From: Aliidongia dinghuensis
GTDB taxonomy: Bacteria; Pseudomonadota; Alphaproteobacteria; ATCC43930; CGMCC-115725
DNA length: 64,000 nucleotides
Direction: 5' to 3'
Assembly: GCF_014643535.1 (NCBI RefSeq)
Contig: NZ_BMJQ01000006.1
Location: 124,001-188,000, forward strand
The notes beneath the pieces were generated by a model. It did not search any database. It was given only the letters and a program-made list of their open reading frames with translations, and was not told the DNA's origin. Below are positions 61,425 to 64,000 of the stretch, piece after piece; the stretch's first letter is position 1, and the number at the start of each line of letters is the position of its first letter. Both the position numbers and the translations under genes were made by a program.

Positions 61425-61967
61425 ATGGGCACGAGAACCTTCCGCCACCTCGTGGCGGTATGTGGACTGTTGTTGCTGACCGGGTGCGCGACACAGATCG
61501 ACTCACCGCAGGAAGCCTATGACGGCACGTATTTCGCCTACGACAAGTACTCGGCACGAACGGTCGTCACTGGCAAGCCGCTAATGCATGTCACGTACGG
61601 GCTCAATCAGACCCGGTACCTGGTGACGAGTCTCGATGGCGGCGGAGGGAATACGACCTGGATTGATCTGACCGAGAAATCCGAGGGCTTCGTCGCCCTG
61701 TACTTTGCCGCCCATGATGACCAGGCGCAACTGCTGCGCGTTCAATCGCTCGGCCACGACCGCCCCCACAAGGACGAGGATACCTACGAGGAGGTCGCCG
61801 TCTACCTGCCGCCGGGCTATCTCGAAGCCCATGCGGCCTCGGGCATCGACATTCGGGTGGAAGGCCGCAACGCCTACACGACCACGACGATCCCGGCGCT
61901 CTATGTCCAGGGCTATTTGAAGAAGCTTGCGGAAGTTCAGGCCTGCGTGAGGGCCAAGAGCTGCTGA
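61425..61967 (+). CDS. Lipoprotein, 180 residues
   Basis: Signal peptide MGTRTFRHLVAVCGLLLLTG followed by lipobox LLTGC, so membrane-anchored by lipidation. The mature part is beta-rich (FAYDKYSARTVVTGKPLMHV) with two C-terminal cysteines (QACVRAKSC). No family recognised. Confidence 0.7.
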   Translation: MGTRTFRHLVAVCGLLLLTGCATQIDSPQEAYDGTYFAYDKYSARTVVTGKPLMHVTYGLNQTRYLVTSLDGGGGNTTWIDLTEKSEGFVALYFAAHDDQAQLLRVQSLGHDRPHKDEDTYEEVAVYLPPGYLEAHAASGIDIRVEGRNAYTTTTIPALYVQGYLKKLAEVQACVRAKSC

Positions 61968-62160
61968 GAGAGCGAAGCCCTCAGCGTTGGAACGCCGACA
62001 GCGCCTTCTTTGTCACCGCTTTAGGTGATCGCAGGACATCAGAGCAAATTCGCACCTTCATATTCCAGAGATGCATCGTGGGATCATTGCTGAAGCACGC
62101 ACATTAATAGCCTCCCGCAACTGGAGGGCGCACTTATATTCCCGTTCAGGAGCACCGTTT

Positions 62161-62598
62161 ATGCCTTATGTTTCATCAAATTACGCAAATAACCCGAATG
62201 CGCCGTTGGGGAAATGGGTATGCACCCGAATTTCCTCGAACCAGCCCTATGACGCAGCACCGCCCGCGAATAAAACCCACAACCCGGATTACTGCGGGCA
62301 ATGCGTTTCATTTGTTACCACCGTATGCCCGACAATTCCCGTTGATACGAAGCGATGGAAGAAAGGGACGCTCGTGAAGGGCGACACGAAAATATTGGCA
62401 GGGACTGCGATCGCCACCTTCGACTCAAACGGCCAATATTCCGGACATGCCGCGATCTATGAAAGTCAGACCGCTTCTGGGATAAACGTTGTCGACCAGT
62501 GGGTAACTCCCCCCGCAAAACCCATCCACAGAAGAACCTTAAAATTTGGCGCCCACGGGAATTCCAACAATGGGGACAATTTTTATGTCATTGAATAG
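62161..62598 (+). CDS. BPSL0067-type peptidoglycan hydrolase, putative T6SS amidase effector
   Basis: A 145-residue NlpC/P60-like protein from MPYVSSNYANNPNAPLGKWV with an AGGAG site. The catalytic Cys lies in YCGQCVSFV and the His in SGHAAIY; GTAIATFDSNG and VVDQWVTPP match the BPSL0067 family, from memory of the family. That family includes type VI secretion peptidoglycan amidase effectors. It overlaps the next gene by 14 bases and is clearly lower in GC than its surroundings, consistent with horizontal transfer. No secretion apparatus is present in this window. Confidence 0.75.
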   Translation: MPYVSSNYANNPNAPLGKWVCTRISSNQPYDAAPPANKTHNPDYCGQCVSFVTTVCPTIPVDTKRWKKGTLVKGDTKILAGTAIATFDSNGQYSGHAAIYESQTASGINVVDQWVTPPAKPIHRRTLKFGAHGNSNNGDNFYVIE

Positions 62599-62938
62599 AA
62601 TTGCGCTCGCATTGTTGGTGCTAATTCCTACACTTGCTTCGGCAGAAGAGATCAAGTGCCCCGACGCGCAGGCCGGAACGCACCTGTCGACGGTGACCTT
62701 ATTCGATGGCCCGCCGGACGAGCACGCAGATTTGATGCCCGATACTTTCAAAAAGGAAAAAACGGGTGGCGGCAAATCTGATTGGGATGTCGCTTATATA
62801 TTCGAAGCCGGGCGACAGCTATACGTCGAATGCCAATACGGATCCAAAGTCCCGTCTATCGTTCTGAAGGCGCCAAAAGTAAACACCTGCACATTCAAGT
62901 CAGATAGAAACAGCAAGAACTCACTAACCTGCAAATAA
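62585..62938 (+). CDS. STY0301-type periplasmic protein, putative immunity partner
   Basis: About 117 residues from MSLNRIALALLVLIPTLASA, a signal peptide cleaved after SAEE, with GGGGAC ahead. The mature part contains IKCPDAQ, VECQYG and VNTCTF cysteines and LFDGPPDEHADLMPD, as in STY0301-family proteins that accompany BPSL0067-type effectors. Its periplasmic location and the overlap with the effector gene support an immunity role. Low GC, like the effector. Confidence 0.7.
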   Translation: MSLNRIALALLVLIPTLASAEEIKCPDAQAGTHLSTVTLFDGPPDEHADLMPDTFKKEKTGGGKSDWDVAYIFEAGRQLYVECQYGSKVPSIVLKAPKVNTCTFKSDRNSKNSLTCK

Positions 62939-62953
62939 CGGCAGCAGACAAGA

Positions 62954-62993
62954 GAGTGGGCCAGCATTATTCAAATGCGGCCCACTCCTTTTC
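62954..62993 (+). terminator. Rho-independent terminator after the effector/immunity pair
   Basis: GAGTGGGCC (62954-62962) pairs with GGCCCACTC (62979-62987) and is followed by CTTTTC. It lies between convergent genes and may serve both. Confidence 0.75.
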
Positions 62994-62996
62994 GCC

Positions 62997-64000
62997 TCAG
63001 CCCAGCGCCGTGTTGGCGGCGCTCGCCACCGCCTTGAGCGAGCTTGTCGAGATGTCCTCGTCGAGGCCGACGCCGAAGATCGTGGCGCCGTCGGCCCCAC
63101 GGAACTCGATATAGGACGCGGCCTGTGCATCGGCGCTAGCGCGGAGCGTGTGCTCCTGATAGTCGACCAGGTCGAGCTGGACCCCGCAGGCCTGGCGGAT
63201 CGCATCGATGAAGGCCGAGATCGGGCCATTGCCCTGGCCGGTCACCGTGCGCTCGCGCCCGTCGATGAGGATGCGCGCCGTGATCTGGCGCTGTTTGCCC
63301 GTGCCGCTCTCCTGATGCTCGATCAGCTGGATGCGCGGCTCGCCGTCCAGGTGGTAGGTCCGGCGGAACGCATCCCAGATGTCGGCCGCGGTCTGCTCCT
63401 TGCCGGTGCGATCGGAGATGTCCTGCACTACCTTGCTGAACGCCATCTGCAGCCGGCGCGGCAGCTTGAGCCCGCGGTCCTGCTCCAAGAGCCAGGCGAC
63501 GCCGCCCTTGCCCGACTGGCTGTTGACGCGAATGACCGCCTCGTAGGTGCAGCCGATGTCGGCCGGGTCGATCGGCAGGTAGGGCAGCTCCCAGAACTCG
63601 TCGTTCTTGCCCTCGCGGTCGGCGAAGCCCTTCTTGATCGCGTCCTGGTGCGAGCCGGAGAAGGCGGTGAACACCAGGTCGCCCGCATAGGGATGGCGTG
63701 CCGGCACCGGCAGCTGGTTGCAATACTCGACGGTCTTCACGACCTCGCGCATGTCGGAGAAGTCGAGCGCCGGCGAAATCCCCTGGCTGTACATGTTGAG
63801 CGCCAGGGTCACGATATCGACGTTGCCGGTGCGCTCGCCATTGCCGAACAGGCAGCCCTCGACCCGGTCGGCGCCGGCCATGACCGCGAGCTCGGTTGCG
63901 GCGACGCCGGTGCCGCGGTCGTTGTGCGGGTGCACGCTGATGATGACGCTGTCGCGCCGGCTCACATGCCGGCCGAACCATTCGATCTGGTCGGCATAGA
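62997..64000 (-). CDS. leuA: 2-isopropylmalate synthase (partial, C-terminal part)
   Basis: First committed step of leucine synthesis: acetyl-CoA plus 2-oxoisovalerate to 2-isopropylmalate. About 333 residues are visible; the 5' end lies beyond the window. The metal-binding HPHNDRG, the [10 protein letters not shown] segment and [12 protein letters not shown] place it in the long LeuA subgroup. A C-terminal allosteric LeuA-dimer domain is present ([20 protein letters not shown]). It is convergent with the effector/immunity pair. Confidence 0.92.
   Translation of the reverse strand, partial: YADQIEWFGRHVSRRDSVIISVHPHNDRGTGVAATELAVMAGADRVEGCLFGNGERTGNVDIVTLALNMYSQGISPALDFSDMREVVKTVEYCNQLPVPARHPYAGDLVFTAFSGSHQDAIKKGFADREGKNDEFWELPYLPIDPADIGCTYEAVIRVNSQSGKGGVAWLLEQDRGLKLPRRLQMAFSKVVQDISDRTGKEQTAADIWDAFRRTYHLDGEPRIQLIEHQESGTGKQRQITARILIDGRERTVTGQGNGPISAFIDAIRQACGVQLDLVDYQEHTLRASADAQAASYIEFRGADGATIFGVGLDEDISTSSLKAVASAANTALG

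Overview
The window is chromosomal DNA from a high-GC alphaproteobacterium, probably of the Rhodospirillales or a neighbouring order. I base this on codon use, dense short-gap gene packing, many ATGA/GTGA start-stop overlaps and gene content (long-form LeuA, BBP2-type outer-membrane barrel, kdp operon with an extra micro-ORF). I cannot name the species. No rRNA, tRNA or CRISPR array was found.

Layout: 1-2.9 kb is the 5' part of a kdp high-affinity K+ pump operon (minus strand). 3-12.7 kb holds an MFS/MarR pair, an outer-membrane barrel, an acyl-CoA synthetase divergent from an SDR, a MATE exporter and a Tat-exported hydrolase. 12.8-24.9 kb looks like a stress/redox region: an ohr remnant, small lipoprotein, MarR-nitrilase pair, HxlR/DoxX/SDR, GST, a DipZ-type thiol-redox protein and two complete two-component systems flanking a DUF347 membrane protein. 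25-29.6 kb carries a TetR regulator and a three-gene minus-strand operon (MDR reductase, hydrolase, SDR) behind two near-identical operator palindromes. 29.7-38.1 kb has a Vgb-like propeller, a globin-coupled diguanylate cyclase, a tautomerase, and a LacI-controlled ABC importer ending in a GpdQ-like phosphodiesterase. 38.1-41.0 kb contains tandem palindromic repeats, an O-methyltransferase and kup.

From 41.0 to 56.5 kb lies a 15.5-kb integrative element inserted in the 3' end of kup. It is bounded by 44-bp direct repeats with one (synonymous) mismatch, so kup keeps an intact C-terminus. It encodes a tyrosine integrase, an AlpA-like protein, a primase-polymerase/ATPase, an iteron cluster that looks like a replication origin, a protein with a phage XkdF-like N-terminal segment and C-terminal repeats, and many unrecognised ORFs. 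No terminase, portal, major capsid or tail gene was recognised. The layout fits a phage satellite or an integrative replicating element, and is the best candidate for an undescribed system here.

After the element come a MarR-GNAT fusion, a glyoxalase-like protein, two amidohydrolase/M20 peptidase genes, a lipoprotein, a low-GC BPSL0067/STY0301 pair (putative peptidoglycan-hydrolase effector and immunity protein), and the 3' part of leuA cut by the window end.
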